This document shows, one piece after another, positions 8,121 to 17,700 of a stretch of 64,000 nucleotides of DNA. The translations under genes and the position numbers were made by a program. This stretch comes from Kitasatospora albolonga. Lineage in GTDB: Bacteria > Actinomycetota > Actinomycetes > Streptomycetales > Streptomycetaceae. How positions within the stretch are numbered: position 1 is the first letter of the stretch; every line of letters starts with the position of its first letter. Location: assembly GCA_002082585.1 (NCBI GenBank), contig CP020563.1, forward strand, positions 496,001-560,000, written 5' to 3'. The notes beneath the pieces were generated by a model. The model ran no database searches and was not told the DNA's origin. It saw only the letters and a list, made by a program, of their open reading frames with translations.

Positions 8121-9791
8121 TTGAACCGCGCCGTCCGCCGCCGCCCCGCCCTCGTCACCGCCCTGGCCCTCCTCGGCGCCCTCACGGTCACCTCCTGCAC
8201 GGGCGGCCCGGTCCCGAAGGCGGAGGTGGGCGCGGCGAAGGCCACCGACCCGGCCTCCCGCGCCGATCTGAAGCCCTTCTACGGTCAGCGGCTGAAGTGG
8301 ACCGACTGCGCGACCGACGGCTACGAGTGCGCTCGGCTCACGGTCCCCCTGGACTACGCGCGCCCGGACGACGGCCGGACGTTCGTGCTCCCGGTCGCCC
8401 GCGCCGCCGCGACGGGCCCGGCCAAGCGCATCGGCTCGCTCGTCTACAACCCCGGCGGCCCCGGCGCGGGCGGGGTGAGCTCGCTCGAGGAGGGGATGGA
8501 CGAGTCGTTCGGCGCGGCGGTGCGGGCCCGCTTCGACATCGTCAGCTTCGACCTGCGCGGGGTCGGGGGAAGCGTTCCGGCCCTGACCTGCGAACCGGCC
8601 GAGGGGGAAGAGGAGGAGGCGGAAGAGGAGACCACGGAGGGGAACGAGGAGGAAGCCTCCGGCTCCGTGGCGCCTCTGTACCCGCGTACGGAAGCCGACC
8701 GCCGGGCAGCCGTCGAGGGTGCCCGGATCGCGGCCGAGGACTGTGCGAAGCACAGCGGCCCCATCCTGCGGCACGTCGGGACCGAGGACGCGGCCCGGGA
8801 TCTGGACGTCCTGCGCGCGGCCCTCGGTGACCGCGAGCTCACCTATCTGGGCTGGTCGTACGGGACGAGCCTGGGCACCTCGTACGCCGAGCAGTTCCCG
8901 CGCCGGGTCCGCGCGATGGTCCTGGACGGGGCGATCGACCCGTCGCTGGACTGGTCGCAGCGGGTCATCAGCCAGTCGGCCGGATTCCGGCGGAGCGTGG
9001 ACGACTACGCCGAGCAGTGCGCGGAGATCGCCGGTGACGGCTGCCCCGGCCGGACCCCCGGTGAGATACGGGCGCTGATCGAGCGCCTCTACCAGCGGGC
9101 GGAGCGGGAGCCGCTGCCGGTCGCGGAGGACAGTACGTACGCGGAGTACGGGGGTATGGACGCGACCGCCGTACTGGACGCGGTCTCCATGGCGATGTAC
9201 ACGCCGGAGGACCAGTGGGAGGGCCTGTCGGAAGCGCTGCGGGAGGCGGACCGGGGGGACGCGACGAAGCTGGCCGCGCTGGGCGACGAGGAGACCGACG
9301 AGGAGCTCGGCCCCGAGGGCGGGACGGAGACCGAGGAGGCGGAGGAGGGAGCGGAGGACCAGACCCCCGACATCCCGGCCGACAACGAGGGCGCCGCGCT
9401 CACCGCCGTCAACTGCCTGGACGTCCCGCGCCCCCGGGGCATCCGCCCCTACTGGGACGCCCTCGCCCCCGCCGACAAGGCCGCGGGCGTGTACGGCACC
9501 GCCGGGGTGACCGCCGAGCTCACCTGCCGCAACTGGCCCTCGGGCGACCGGCGACCGCACCGGGTGAACGCCGAGGGCGTGCCGCCGGTCCTGGTCGTGG
9601 GCACCACGGGCGACCCGTCCACGCCGTACGAGGAGGCGGTGAGTCTGGCCGAGCAGTTCCCGGAGGGGATGCTGCTGACGTACGAGGGGCTGGGCCACAC
9701 CGCGTACGGCCGGGGCGGTGCCTGTGTCACGGCGAAGGTCGACGCCTATCTGGTGAAGGGCGAGCGGGTCGCTCCCGGGGCCACCTGCTGA
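8121..9791 (+). CDS. Secreted TAP-like alpha/beta hydrolase lipoprotein (peptidase)
   Basis: A 556-residue protein starting at TTG, with GGAG 7 nt upstream. The signal peptide carries a lipobox (LTVTSC), so it should be lipid-anchored outside the cell. The alpha/beta-hydrolase triad is readable: nucleophile S246 in GWSYG, D498 in GDPSTPY, and H526 in GLGHTAYG. The C-terminal part matches the TAP-like domain of Streptomyces tripeptidyl aminopeptidases. Two acidic low-complexity inserts (around residues 158-180 and 392-420) interrupt the domain and are probably surface loops. It lies 85 nt downstream of the kinase gene and may be controlled by it. Confidence 0.88.
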   Translation: MNRAVRRRPALVTALALLGALTVTSCTGGPVPKAEVGAAKATDPASRADLKPFYGQRLKWTDCATDGYECARLTVPLDYARPDDGRTFVLPVARAAATGPAKRIGSLVYNPGGPGAGGVSSLEEGMDESFGAAVRARFDIVSFDLRGVGGSVPALTCEPAEGEEEEAEEETTEGNEEEASGSVAPLYPRTEADRRAAVEGARIAAEDCAKHSGPILRHVGTEDAARDLDVLRAALGDRELTYLGWSYGTSLGTSYAEQFPRRVRAMVLDGAIDPSLDWSQRVISQSAGFRRSVDDYAEQCAEIAGDGCPGRTPGEIRALIERLYQRAEREPLPVAEDSTYAEYGGMDATAVLDAVSMAMYTPEDQWEGLSEALREADRGDATKLAALGDEETDEELGPEGGTETEEAEEGAEDQTPDIPADNEGAALTAVNCLDVPRPRGIRPYWDALAPADKAAGVYGTAGVTAELTCRNWPSGDRRPHRVNAEGVPPVLVVGTTGDPSTPYEEAVSLAEQFPEGMLLTYEGLGHTAYGRGGACVTAKVDAYLVKGERVAPGATC

Positions 9792-9806
9792 GCGGCGCCG
9801 CGCGCG

Positions 9807-10302
9807 TCAGCCCGTGACGATCCCGGTGACGAGGTTGATGGTGGTGGCCAGGATGTTGAAGTCGATACCGCCCTCGGGGGGCAGGTAGTAGAGGTACGCG
9901 TACCGGGTGGCGTACATCAGGTGGAGCGAGGCCCAGGCGGTGAAGACGCCGCCCAGCGCGGTGGCCGCCGCCGCGTGGCTCAGGTCGGAGTCGCCGGTCA
10001 GGAGCAGCACCACGATGCCGACGAGCCCGCGTACGTCCGCCGCGACGACGACCAGTTCCTCGAGGACGGGGCGGAACTCCTCGCGGCGGACGTTGTGGTG
10101 GGTGGTGGCCGCGTCCATGGGCCAGAGTGCGAGCCACCCGGCCACGACGAAGATCGCCTCGGCGGCGGCGGTCCCGGCCAGGATGCCCAGCGGGGCGTGG
10201 GTCAGCGCCCCGGTGGCCACGCCGACGACGTCCCCGAGGACCGCCGGGACGACGAGCCGGGGGGACGGCGGAGAGCATCGGGCGGCGGGGCGGGTAGCTC
10301 AA
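9807..10302 (-). pseudogene. DUF1345 membrane protein, frameshifted and internally deleted
   Basis: The main frame (start near 10220, 137 residues) matches DUF1345 membrane proteins: [36 protein letters not shown] and the end [13 protein letters not shown]. Two lesions are visible. First, the natural N terminus (residues beginning [13 protein letters not shown]) is in another frame. It rejoins the body ([12 protein letters not shown]) if one base is removed from the G6 run at 10259-10264. Second, GGIDFN is followed directly by ILATTINLV. In family members known to me about 50 residues (the DFAYLAFTIGMTFQVSDT region) lie between these motifs, so an in-frame deletion is likely. The deletion claim rests on family knowledge; the frameshift could be a sequencing artefact. 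Confidence 0.7.
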
Positions 10303-10614
10303 GGGCGTGGTCTCCTCGGCGGAGCGGCGGACAGACGGACGGGCAGACGGGCAGACGGCCCGGCACCCCGGTCCCCTGGGCGGCGCTGCGCTCCTGCGAG
10401 CTGACCGCCCAGGTGAGCACCAAGCTGAACCGGAGCCACCTCGTCCACGGCCTCCGGGCCCTGATCCTGCCCTGCCTGGGCCGGACCGAGAAGGGCCATC
10501 AGCGCAAGGGTGTGCAGTCCACCTCCGTGGAGGACTTGATAAGCATGGTCCACCTGTCGGTCGGCATGAAGGGGTGCCGGTAAGAACTCCGTCACCAGCC
10601 GCAAACGGCGGTGA
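10303..10614. other. Remnant-like intergenic stretch without a supported gene
   Basis: No open frame here has convincing family motifs. The stretch holds a short direct repeat (GACGGGCAGACGGGCAGACG, about 10337-10357). Near 10571 there is a GGGG-initiated sequence followed by GCCGCAAACGGC, a small palindrome at 10600-10611. Starting with GGGG and lying just outside a resolvase gene, it could be an old Tn3-type terminal repeat. No matching inverted copy was found in the window. Confidence 0.4.
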
Positions 10615-11530
10615 TCACTCCACGAGGGCGCTGACGCGGGTTTCGTACTCGCGACGGGCCTTACGCTGAGCTGGGACGACCGGGATGCCCTGGGTGCCGT
10701 CGAGGTACTGGCAGCGGTCGAGGAGTTGGCGGTGTACCGCCGGGATGGCGCTGACGCGCAGGGTGTACCCCTGGCCGCGTCGTGCTGTCACGCCCTGGTC
10801 GAGCGCGGCACGCTCGACGTCGTCGAGTTCGGCGGCACGGAGGAAGTCGGCGACCTTGCCCGGCATGTCGAGGGTGACTGGCAGCTTGAGGACCGGGGCG
10901 CCGAGGTCGGCGGCCGTGCGCTCGCGCAGGAGGTCGGCGACAGCGGTGCGGATGGCGCCGCGGCCGGCGTCGTGCTCGCGGGCGAGGGCGGCGATGGACT
11001 GGCCTTCCAGGTATGCGCTGCGCAAGGCGTCGGTCTTGTCGGCGGGGACTGCGGGGCGACGCCCGCCCTTGTTGCCCTTCGCCTCCGCGGCCCGCAGCCC
11101 GTCGTACGTCAGCTCGCGCCGGAGGTCACGTTGGAGTTCGCCGGCGGCGGCGAGGGTCTGCACCATGAACTTCACGGTGGACAGCAACTCTCCGGTGCGC
11201 GGGGGGGGGCGGTGAGGTCCATCGCGGAGAACGCGCCGTCGTGGATGCACAGGGCGAGACGGTCGCGGTGGAGGACGTCGAGCACGTCGAGGATGTGCCC
11301 GGTGCCTCGCCCCGGCGGGACATATCGGAGATGTGCACGGTGTCGCCCGGCCGCGCGTACGTGAGCAACTCGCTGAACTTCGGCCGTTCCAACGGGTGGA
11401 GGCGACTGGAGGTGCCGACCTGTCCCTCGAAGACGACCGGGTCCTCGATCCCGGCCTCGGTAAGGACAAGGTCCTGACGGTCGGTCGACTCCTGGTCGGT
11501 CGACACCCGCTTGTAGACCAGGTTGGCCAT
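10615..11530 (-). pseudogene. Serine recombinase (TnpR-type resolvase), frameshifted
   Basis: The N terminus (start 11530) reads MANLVYKRVSTDQ, with the catalytic serine of the serine-recombinase motif. It continues with RPKFSELLTYARPGDTVHISDM. The frame then changes twice. The piece RGTGHILDVLDVLHRDRLAL with IHDGAFSAMDLTA is in a second frame (break near 11300-11315). TGELLSTVKFMVQTLAAAGE to the stop is in a third, after a run of nine G at 11201-11209. The C-terminal part has the resolvase motif EAKGNKGGRRP and a long extra domain ending at 10615, as in Tn3-family resolvases of Streptomyces. The protein is not made in one piece, although the G9 tract could also be a read error. Confidence 0.85.
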
Positions 11531-11650
11531 GCCGCTCCCCGTTGTGGTGGTCGCATCCGACCCTAGTGCTCTGACCGGGAAGGTTCGCCGGGTTGGCGAT
11601 TGGAGCGGTTGGATGGGCGGGTGACGTCCGTTCCGACCGCTGGAGGTGTG

Positions 11651-12769
11651 GTGGCTGAGCCTGTGCGGGTGCGCAGACTGACCGACCAGGAAGGGCAGAA
11701 GCTGCAGCAGATCGTGCGCCGGGGAAGTACCAGCTCCGTGCGTTACCGGCGTGCGATGATGCTGCTGGCCTCGGCGGGCGGGAACCGTGTTCCGGTGATC
11801 GCCCAGTTGGTCCAGGCCGATGAGGACACGGTGCGGGATGTGATCCACCGGTTCAACGAGATGGGCCTGGCCTGCCTGGACCCTCAGTGGGCGGGAGGCC
11901 GTCCCCGCCTGCTCAGCACTGACGACGAGGACTTCGTCGTCCAGACGGCCGCCACCCGCCCCGCGAAGCTCGGCCAGCCCTTCACCCGCTGGTCGATCCG
12001 CAAACTCGCCGCCTACCTGCGGAAAGTGCACGGACGTGTCATCCGCATAGGCCGTGAAGCCTTACGGTGCCTGCTCCGGCGCCGCGGCATCACCTTCCAG
12101 CGCACCAAGACATGGAAGGAGTCGCCCGACCCCGAGCGCGACGCCAAGCTCGACCGCATCGAGCACGTCCTGGAGCACTTCCCGGACCGGGTCTTCGCCT
12201 TCGACGAGTTCGGGCCGCTGGGGATCCGGCCCACCGGAGGCTCCTGCTGGGCGAAGCAGGGCAAGCCCGACCGTCTGCCGGCGACCTACCGCCGCACGCA
12301 CGGCGTGACCTACTTCCACGGCTGCTACTCCGTCGGGGACGACCGGTTGTGGGGCGTCAACCGCCGCCGCAAAGGCACCGCCAACACGCTGGCCGCGCTG
12401 AAGTCGATCCGCGCCGCCCGGTCTGACGGCGCCCCGATCTACATCATTCTGGACAACCTCTCCGCCCACACCGGTGCGGACATCCGCCGCTGGGCGAAGA
12501 AGAACAAGGTCGAGCTGTGCTTCACCCCGACCTATGCGTCCTGGGCCAACCCGATCGAGGCGCACTTCGGCCCGCTGCGGCAGTTCACCCTGGCGAATTC
12601 CAACCACCGCAGCCATCCCGCGCAGACCCAGTCACTGCACCGCTACCTGCGCTGGCGCAACGCCAACGCCCGCCACCCCGACGTCCTCGCCGCACAGCGC
12701 AAGGAACGCGCCCGCATTCGCAGCGAGAAGGGCATCCGCTGGGGCGGCAGACCAGCCCTCGCGGCGTGA
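11651..12769 (+). CDS. IS630-family transposase
   Basis: A 372-residue DDE transposase. The N-terminal helix-turn-helix region (LTDQEGQKLQQIVRRG to RDVIHRFNE) has the winged IS630 layout. The catalytic acidic residues are visible as AFDEFGPL, IILDNLSAHT and ANPIEAHFG. GTG at 11651 was chosen because GGAGG lies 5 nt upstream and MAEPVRVRRLTDQEG fits the family start. GTG 11621 and TTG 11600 are in-frame alternatives. The gene looks intact and undisrupted, so the element may still be active. Confidence 0.92.
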   Translation: MAEPVRVRRLTDQEGQKLQQIVRRGSTSSVRYRRAMMLLASAGGNRVPVIAQLVQADEDTVRDVIHRFNEMGLACLDPQWAGGRPRLLSTDDEDFVVQTAATRPAKLGQPFTRWSIRKLAAYLRKVHGRVIRIGREALRCLLRRRGITFQRTKTWKESPDPERDAKLDRIEHVLEHFPDRVFAFDEFGPLGIRPTGGSCWAKQGKPDRLPATYRRTHGVTYFHGCYSVGDDRLWGVNRRRKGTANTLAALKSIRAARSDGAPIYIILDNLSAHTGADIRRWAKKNKVELCFTPTYASWANPIEAHFGPLRQFTLANSNHRSHPAQTQSLHRYLRWRNANARHPDVLAAQRKERARIRSEKGIRWGGRPALAA

Positions 12770-12794
12770 TCAAGAACGGTCCACGCCTTCCTCG

Positions 12795-13361
12795 CTAGAG
12801 GCGGCGTGCCGCAACAACCGCTGAGCTGGCGGGCGTTGTGAGAACTTCAGTGGCGTCCAGGGCCGGATGAGTGAGGTAGAACAGGCGGAGCTCATCGACT
12901 TCGCCGCCGAAACGAGGCGGCCAATGGGGCGATGGGGTGAAGTCGTCCAGGATGAGAAGGCCACCGGGAGCCAGCAGCTCGACGACCTGCTCGGGGTCGT
13001 CACGCTTGCCTCCGCCGTCGCAGAAGAAGACATCGAAGGGAGCGTGCTGCTCAAGCAGCCGCCAGTCCCCGGTGAGGACGCTGACGCGGTCGTCGTCCGC
13101 GAAGACACCAGCCGCTCGACGCGCAAGCTCCTCGTCCCGTTCCACGGTGACCAAGCGGGCACCGGCGCCAAGCCCGCTGTGCAGCCAGGCGGTACCCACG
13201 CCCGAGCCGGTGCCGCTCTCCGCAATGACTCCGTGGGGTTTCGCAGCAGCGGCCAGCCTGAGCAACCTGCCCACCTCGGGGATGCAGCTCTTCTTGAAAC
13301 CCGCCTCGGAGGCGACACGCTCCGCGGCCACCACGCGAGACGGAACCGCACGCTCTGCCAT
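12795..13361 (-). CDS. SAM-dependent O-methyltransferase-like passenger gene
   Basis: A 188-residue protein resembling small predicted O-methyltransferases (YrrM/Methyltransf_24-like). Its SAM motif is VIAESGTGSGVGTAWL, then LVTVERDEELARRA, FDVFFCDGGGKRDDPEQVV and APGGLLILDDFTP. ATG 13361 is preferred over GTG 13367 because the AGGGGGA ribosome site then has about 9 nt spacing. It is convergent with the transposase, 25 nt from its stop, and lies wholly between the terminal repeats of the IS630 element. It is therefore carried as cargo. A biological role (modifying a metabolite or the host) cannot be deduced. Confidence 0.8.
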   Translation of the reverse strand: MAERAVPSRVVAAERVASEAGFKKSCIPEVGRLLRLAAAAKPHGVIAESGTGSGVGTAWLHSGLGAGARLVTVERDEELARRAAGVFADDDRVSVLTGDWRLLEQHAPFDVFFCDGGGKRDDPEQVVELLAPGGLLILDDFTPSPHWPPRFGGEVDELRLFYLTHPALDATEVLTTPASSAVVAARRL

Positions 13362-13465
13362 GATCACGAATCCCCCTTCACCCTGGACATGACGCTATCC
13401 GCCGGCAGAGGCGTCCGTACGGAGTTTCGCCTGCCCACACCCGGCAAACCTTCCCGGTCAGAGCA

Positions 13466-14418
13466 CTAGCTGTATTGCCCTGTGAGGTTGGGGACGCGGG
13501 TGGCGGGTGGTTTGCCTGCGAGCGCGGTGTGTCCGCGGTGGTGATTGTAGGTGTGCAGCCAGGCGGGGAAGGCGTCGCGTCGTTCCTGTTCTGAGCGGTA
13601 GGGACGGGCGTAGGCCCATTCGTCCAGCAGGGTGCGGTTGAGGCGTTCGACCTTGCCGTTGGTCTGGGGCCGGTAGGGCCGGGTTCGCTTGTGGGCGATC
13701 CCGGCTGCTGCCAGGGTGTCGCGCCAGGTGTGGGACTTGTAGCAGGCGCCGTTGTCGGTCAGGACGCGTTCGACGGTGATTCCGACGCCGGTGAAGTAGG
13801 CGTGGGCCCGCTGCCAGAAGGCGGTGGCGGTTTCCTTCTTCTCGTCGGTGAGTATCTCGCTGTAGGCCAGGCGGGAGTGGTCGTCGACGGCGGTGTGGAT
13901 GTACTGGTAGCCGACACCGGACCTGGTCCTGCGGCCCGCCGGGCGGCCCAGGACTTTGTGGCCGCCGCCGTCGGGGATGTTCCCGAGTTTCTTGATGTCC
14001 ACGTGTACCAGCTCGCCGGGGCGGTCGTGTTCGTAGCGGCGTATGACGCGGCCGGTGGCCCGGTCCAGATGCTTCAGGCGGGCCAGGCCGAAGCGGGTCA
14101 GGACCCGGTGCACGGTCGAGGGGGCCAGGTTCAGCAGGTGCGCGATGCGGGCTGGTCCCAGCGCCGCAGGACTCTGACCTTGATGATCCGGCGTTCGGTT
14201 CGGGTCGCGGTCCGGCGCGGGCTGTGGTGCGGGCGGGAGGAGCGGTCGCTCATGCCGGCCTCGCCCGTGGCCCGGTAGCGGGTGGCCCACCGCTGGGCCG
14301 TGGTGGGCGAGACCTGGAAGCGTTCTGCCGCGCGTCGAAGAGGCCAGCCATCCTCGACCACGCAGCGGGCCAGACGCAGGCGGCCGGTCTCGGTCAGAGG
14401 TGCATTACGGTGGGGCAC
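13466..14418 (-). pseudogene. IS481-family transposase, single frameshift
   Basis: The N-terminal frame starts at GTG 14418 (VPHRNAPLTETGRLRLARCV) and carries the helix-turn-helix (EDGWPLRRAAERFQVSPTTA). It runs out at RRWDQPASRTC. The catalytic part resumes in the -1 frame at GPARIAHLLNLAPSTVHRVL near 14158. It carries the rve-type DDE residues: LVHVDIKKLG, VLTDNGACYKS and NGKVERLNRTL. One missing G in a GGG run (TGGGACC for the expected TGGGGACC) explains the break. No standard slippery heptamer is seen, so a programmed shift is unlikely. The stop TAG (13466-13468) lies outside the element, in the duplicated target. Confidence 0.88.
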
Positions 14419-14537
14419 GAGGGCCTTTCGGTCAGGTGTAGACGTCGCAATCCACACCGAACCGGCAGGCCCTCACCCATTTCAAGATCCCTCAGCCGAG
14501 ATGTACCTCACCGTCCACAACCTCCCGGGACAGAACA
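13471..14537 (-). mobile_element. IS481-type insertion sequence with 6-bp NCTAGN target duplication
   Basis: Imperfect terminal inverted repeats of about 26 bp: left TGTATTGCCCTGTGAGGTTG (13471 on) and right, read on the other strand, TGTTCTGTCCCGGGAGGTTG (from 14537 back). The element is flanked by identical hexamers ACTAGC at 13465-13470 and 14538-14543. This fits the NCTAGN 6-bp duplication known for IS481 of Bordetella. The left hexamer is built from the last two bases of the IS630 repeat, its TA duplication and two flanking bases. The IS481 copy therefore inserted after, and exactly at, the IS630 terminus. Confidence 0.9.
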
Positions 14538-14542
14538 ACTAG

Positions 14543-14706
14543 CTGTCAGCGAACCCTGTCTTCATCCACCATCGGATCCGATGGGCCTCGCGGCACCGCG
14601 AGGCCCCGGAAAGCCTGGGTCATTGGATGCCCGCCGTCGCTGTCTTCATTCGTTTGCAGACACCATTGGCAAAGGGCAGAGACCCCTTCGAGCCGAACCC
14701 TGGCAG
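14543..14706. other. Former upstream region of the resolvase gene; tandem palindromes, possible res site
   Basis: Removing the two insertion sequences joins this stretch directly to the resolvase start (about 33 bp away), the usual place of a res site. It contains a perfect 16-bp palindrome (CCATCGGATCCGATGG, 14569-14584). Overlapping it is an 11-bp-stem hairpin (GGGCCTCGCGG with its complement, 14583-14606). CTGTCTTCAT occurs twice (about 14556 and 14639) and GAACCCTG twice. Res function is inference; the hairpin could instead be a terminator. Confidence 0.4.
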
Positions 14707-17700
14707 TCAGGCTCTGCAATCGGGATCATTTGGCGGTGGGGGCGCCGCGCGGCCGGAGCGCTCGGCTTTCGCGTACTGGTCCACCAGCTTGTTGTAGGTG
14801 AGGTCCGGGAGCGCTGGGTGAGACTCGCGCAGGGCGTCCCGGTAGGCTCGGGTAGCCACGGTGATGTAGTGGTCGGGGCCCAGGACGCGCAGGCAGTCGT
14901 CGGTGAGTGCGGCGAAGGCGGCGAGGCCGTCGGCCGGGGCGGTGTCGCGGCGGGTCCGCGCCTCGGCCAGACAGCCGCGGACTATCAGGGTCAGGAGGTG
15001 GTCTGGTCCCACGATCCGCAGGGCTGCCGGTAGCAGGTCCTCGTACGCGGCGACCGCCCTGGTGAAGTCTCCGCTATCCGCGAGCAGTCCGGCGTAGGTG
15101 GCGCGGACGGGCAGTGTCTCGACATGGTCGGGCGGCATGAGCCGCTGGTAGTCGTGGAGTAGTTCGCGGCATGCCTCGGCCGCCCCGGCCGGGTCGCCCG
15201 CCTCCGCCCGGCAGCCGAGCAGGCGGCTGCGCAGGTCGAGGGTACGCGGATGGTCGGGGCCCAGGGCGCGCGTATAGTCCGCGATCAGCTCCTGGTAGAC
15301 CGGGATCATCGTCTCCGCCTCCGCGTCGTGGGAGCGGCAGTCGGCAAGGTCGCTGCGCAGCCGGAGGGTGTCCGGGTGGTTCGGGCCCAGCACTTGGCCG
15401 TGCACGGTGATCAGGTCCTCGTACGCCGCGATGGCCATGGCCGTGTCGCCCGCTTCGCGCAGCTTCTCGGCAAGCAGCCTGCGGGTGCGCAGGGTCTCTG
15501 GATGGTGCAGGCCCAGTACCCGGGCCATGTCTTCCTGTAGTTCGCGGAGGTCGGTGACCGCCTTGGAGTGGTCGCCTGCTTCGCCGCGCCAGTTGGCCAG
15601 TTCCGCGCGGGTTGTCAGGGTGAGGGGGTGCTCGGGGCCCAGGGCCTGTTGGCAGTCGGCGAGCAGCGCGGCGAACGCCTCGGCTGTCTGGCCCGGATCA
15701 CCGATCACGCCCTCGATACTGAGGAGGACGCTGCGCAAGAGCAGCACCTCGGAGCGGTTGGGGCCCCAAAAAGGGCGCAGGGCGGCAATCATCTCCTTCA
15801 GGACCTCGGCGGCGGCGACCGGATCACTCTCCGCAAGGCCGTGCTGCCACACCCGGAGGAAGCTGCGGTTGCTGATGACAAGCGGATGTTCAGGCCCGAA
15901 GGTCTGCTCCAGCAAGCGGGCCGACTCGTCCATGCCGACCGGTGCCGCGGTGACGGCTCCCGCCTCGTTGCGCAGCAGTCCCAGGGCGTAGCGGGCACGG
16001 GAGATGTCGATGTGATGGGCGCCCAGGACTCGCACGGCGTCGTCGATCATGTCCGCCAGCTCGGCGGCGGCTCCGGCTGGATCTCCTGCGGCGGCACGCC
16101 ACTCGGCCAGCTCGTGCCGCACCGCCAGGGTGCGGTGGTCGTCGCGGCCGAACTCCGCCACGTGCTCGTCCAGCATCTCCCCGAACCGGTCGCGGGCCCC
16201 GACAGGGTCGCCCGCCTCACCCTGCAGGCGCGCGAGCTTCATGCGTACGTCCAGGGTCATGACGTCGAGGGGCCCAAGGTATGCCCGGCAGTCGCCGAGC
16301 AACTCCTCGTACAGGGCTGCGGCGCGCGGCGCGTCTCCCCTCTCGCGGTGTAGGAAGGCGATCCGAGAGCGGACCGAGAGAGTGTTGCGGTGGTGTGGAC
16401 CCCGGACGCGCCGGTAGTCGACGAGCAGTTCCTCGTAGTCGGCCAGCGCACCGGCCAGATCGCCACCGCTGACTCGGGCGGCTGCAAGCTCGCCGCGAGC
16501 GTCGAGGGTGGTGAAGCCGTCGGGTCCGACCAGACGGGTGCAGTCCGCGGCCAGCTCCGTGTACGCCGCCACGGCCTCTGCGGGGTGTGCGGTGAATCTC
16601 AGGAAACGGAGGGAGTTGCTGCGGCAGGTGAGGGTACGGGGGTAGTCGGCGCCATACTTGTGCGCGGAGGTGGCCGCGAGCTGCCGGTAGTGGTCATTCG
16701 TCGCCTGGTAGAGCCCCGCATGGCCGAGGCTCTGGCCCAACCGGAGCAGGACCTCGTGCACATCGTGGTCCGACCACAGCAGGTGCTCGTCATGGGACCG
16801 CAGCGTCTCGGTGTTGGCGCGGAACCGCTGGCCGGTGGCGAAGTCACGTTCCGGCTCTGGCCATGCGTGGAGCAGGGCGTCGGCCGCCGCCCGGACGGTC
16901 CGGGCCAGCAGTTCCGGCGGAAGCTGCTCGCGCACACTGCGCTGCACCAGCCCGTGGACCTGAACAGGCTGGCCTGGCGTGTAGGTGACCAGGCTGAGCC
17001 GGTGCAGGGCGTGCAGCGCGCCTGCAGCGTCCTCAGCTGTCGCGGGGATCGGTTGCTGGGTGTCGGGGGGGCGGTGGCGGGCGAGGTGGGTGAGTGCGGG
17101 GCGGCTGGTCAGGACATCGGTGGGGATGCCATTGGGGTCGAGCATTGCGGCGAGTTGGAGCATGGGGCGTGCCAGGCCGGCGGGGCGGAGCCGGTCGGCG
17201 TGTTCGATGGACAGGGACCAGGTGGCCGCCACCGTGACGGCTTGGTCGTCGGGCAGAGCGCTGGTTTCGGGGAGCAGGTCGGCCAGTTTCCTGAGCCGGT
17301 CGGCCAGCAGACGGCGGTAGCGGGCACAGGTGACGTTGGTGTCGATGATGTAGGCGGCGGCCTGGGCCAAAGCAAGGGGCAGGTGCCCAAGGTCGGCGGC
17401 GAGGCTGTTGATCTGGTCGGTGGGCTCGTGACGGTCGTGCGCGGCGAGTACGGCGGTGAGATAGGCGGCGGCGTGCTGGGGGGTAAACAGGCCCACAGTC
17501 ACCCGGCGTCGGCCGGCGCCGGTCAGGGCGGCCTCGCGGCGGCGTGTGGTGACCAGGACACGCCCGCGCGGGCTGGCGGGCGGCCACCAGCCACGTATAT
17601 CGGCCGGGTCCGCGACGTCGTCCAGCACGACCAGCCACCGGCACGGCTTCTGGCCGGCCTTCGGCTCCAGCCAGGCCAGGAACGCCCGCGCGGCCTGCTC

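Larger units (their letters stand above)
11566..13466 (+). mobile_element. IS630-type element with methyltransferase passenger gene
   Basis: Perfectly placed ends: the left end starts GTGCTCTGACCGGGAAGG at 11566, and the right end is its reverse complement finishing at 13466. The inverted repeats extend to about 28 bp, with one mismatch (to 11593 and back to 13439). Both ends are flanked by TA (11564-11565 and 13467-13468), the target duplication expected for IS630 elements. The 1901 bp unit contains the transposase (11651-12769, +) and, convergent to it, a complete SAM methyltransferase gene (12795-13361, -). IS630 elements are usually about 1.1-1.2 kb with only a transposase, so the methyltransferase is a passenger. 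The element sits 33 bp upstream of the resolvase start. Confidence 0.9.

Noticed and set aside
12780..12830. An inner IS630 end just after the transposase, which would exclude the methyltransferase from the element
   Set aside because: The CTAG-containing sequence there does not match the terminal repeat beyond a few bases, whereas the ends at 11566 and 13466 match over about 28 bp.
14158..14160. Programmed -1 frameshift in the IS481 transposase
   Set aside because: No slippery heptamer or downstream structure is seen; IS481 members I know use a single frame. A one-base loss explains the break more simply.
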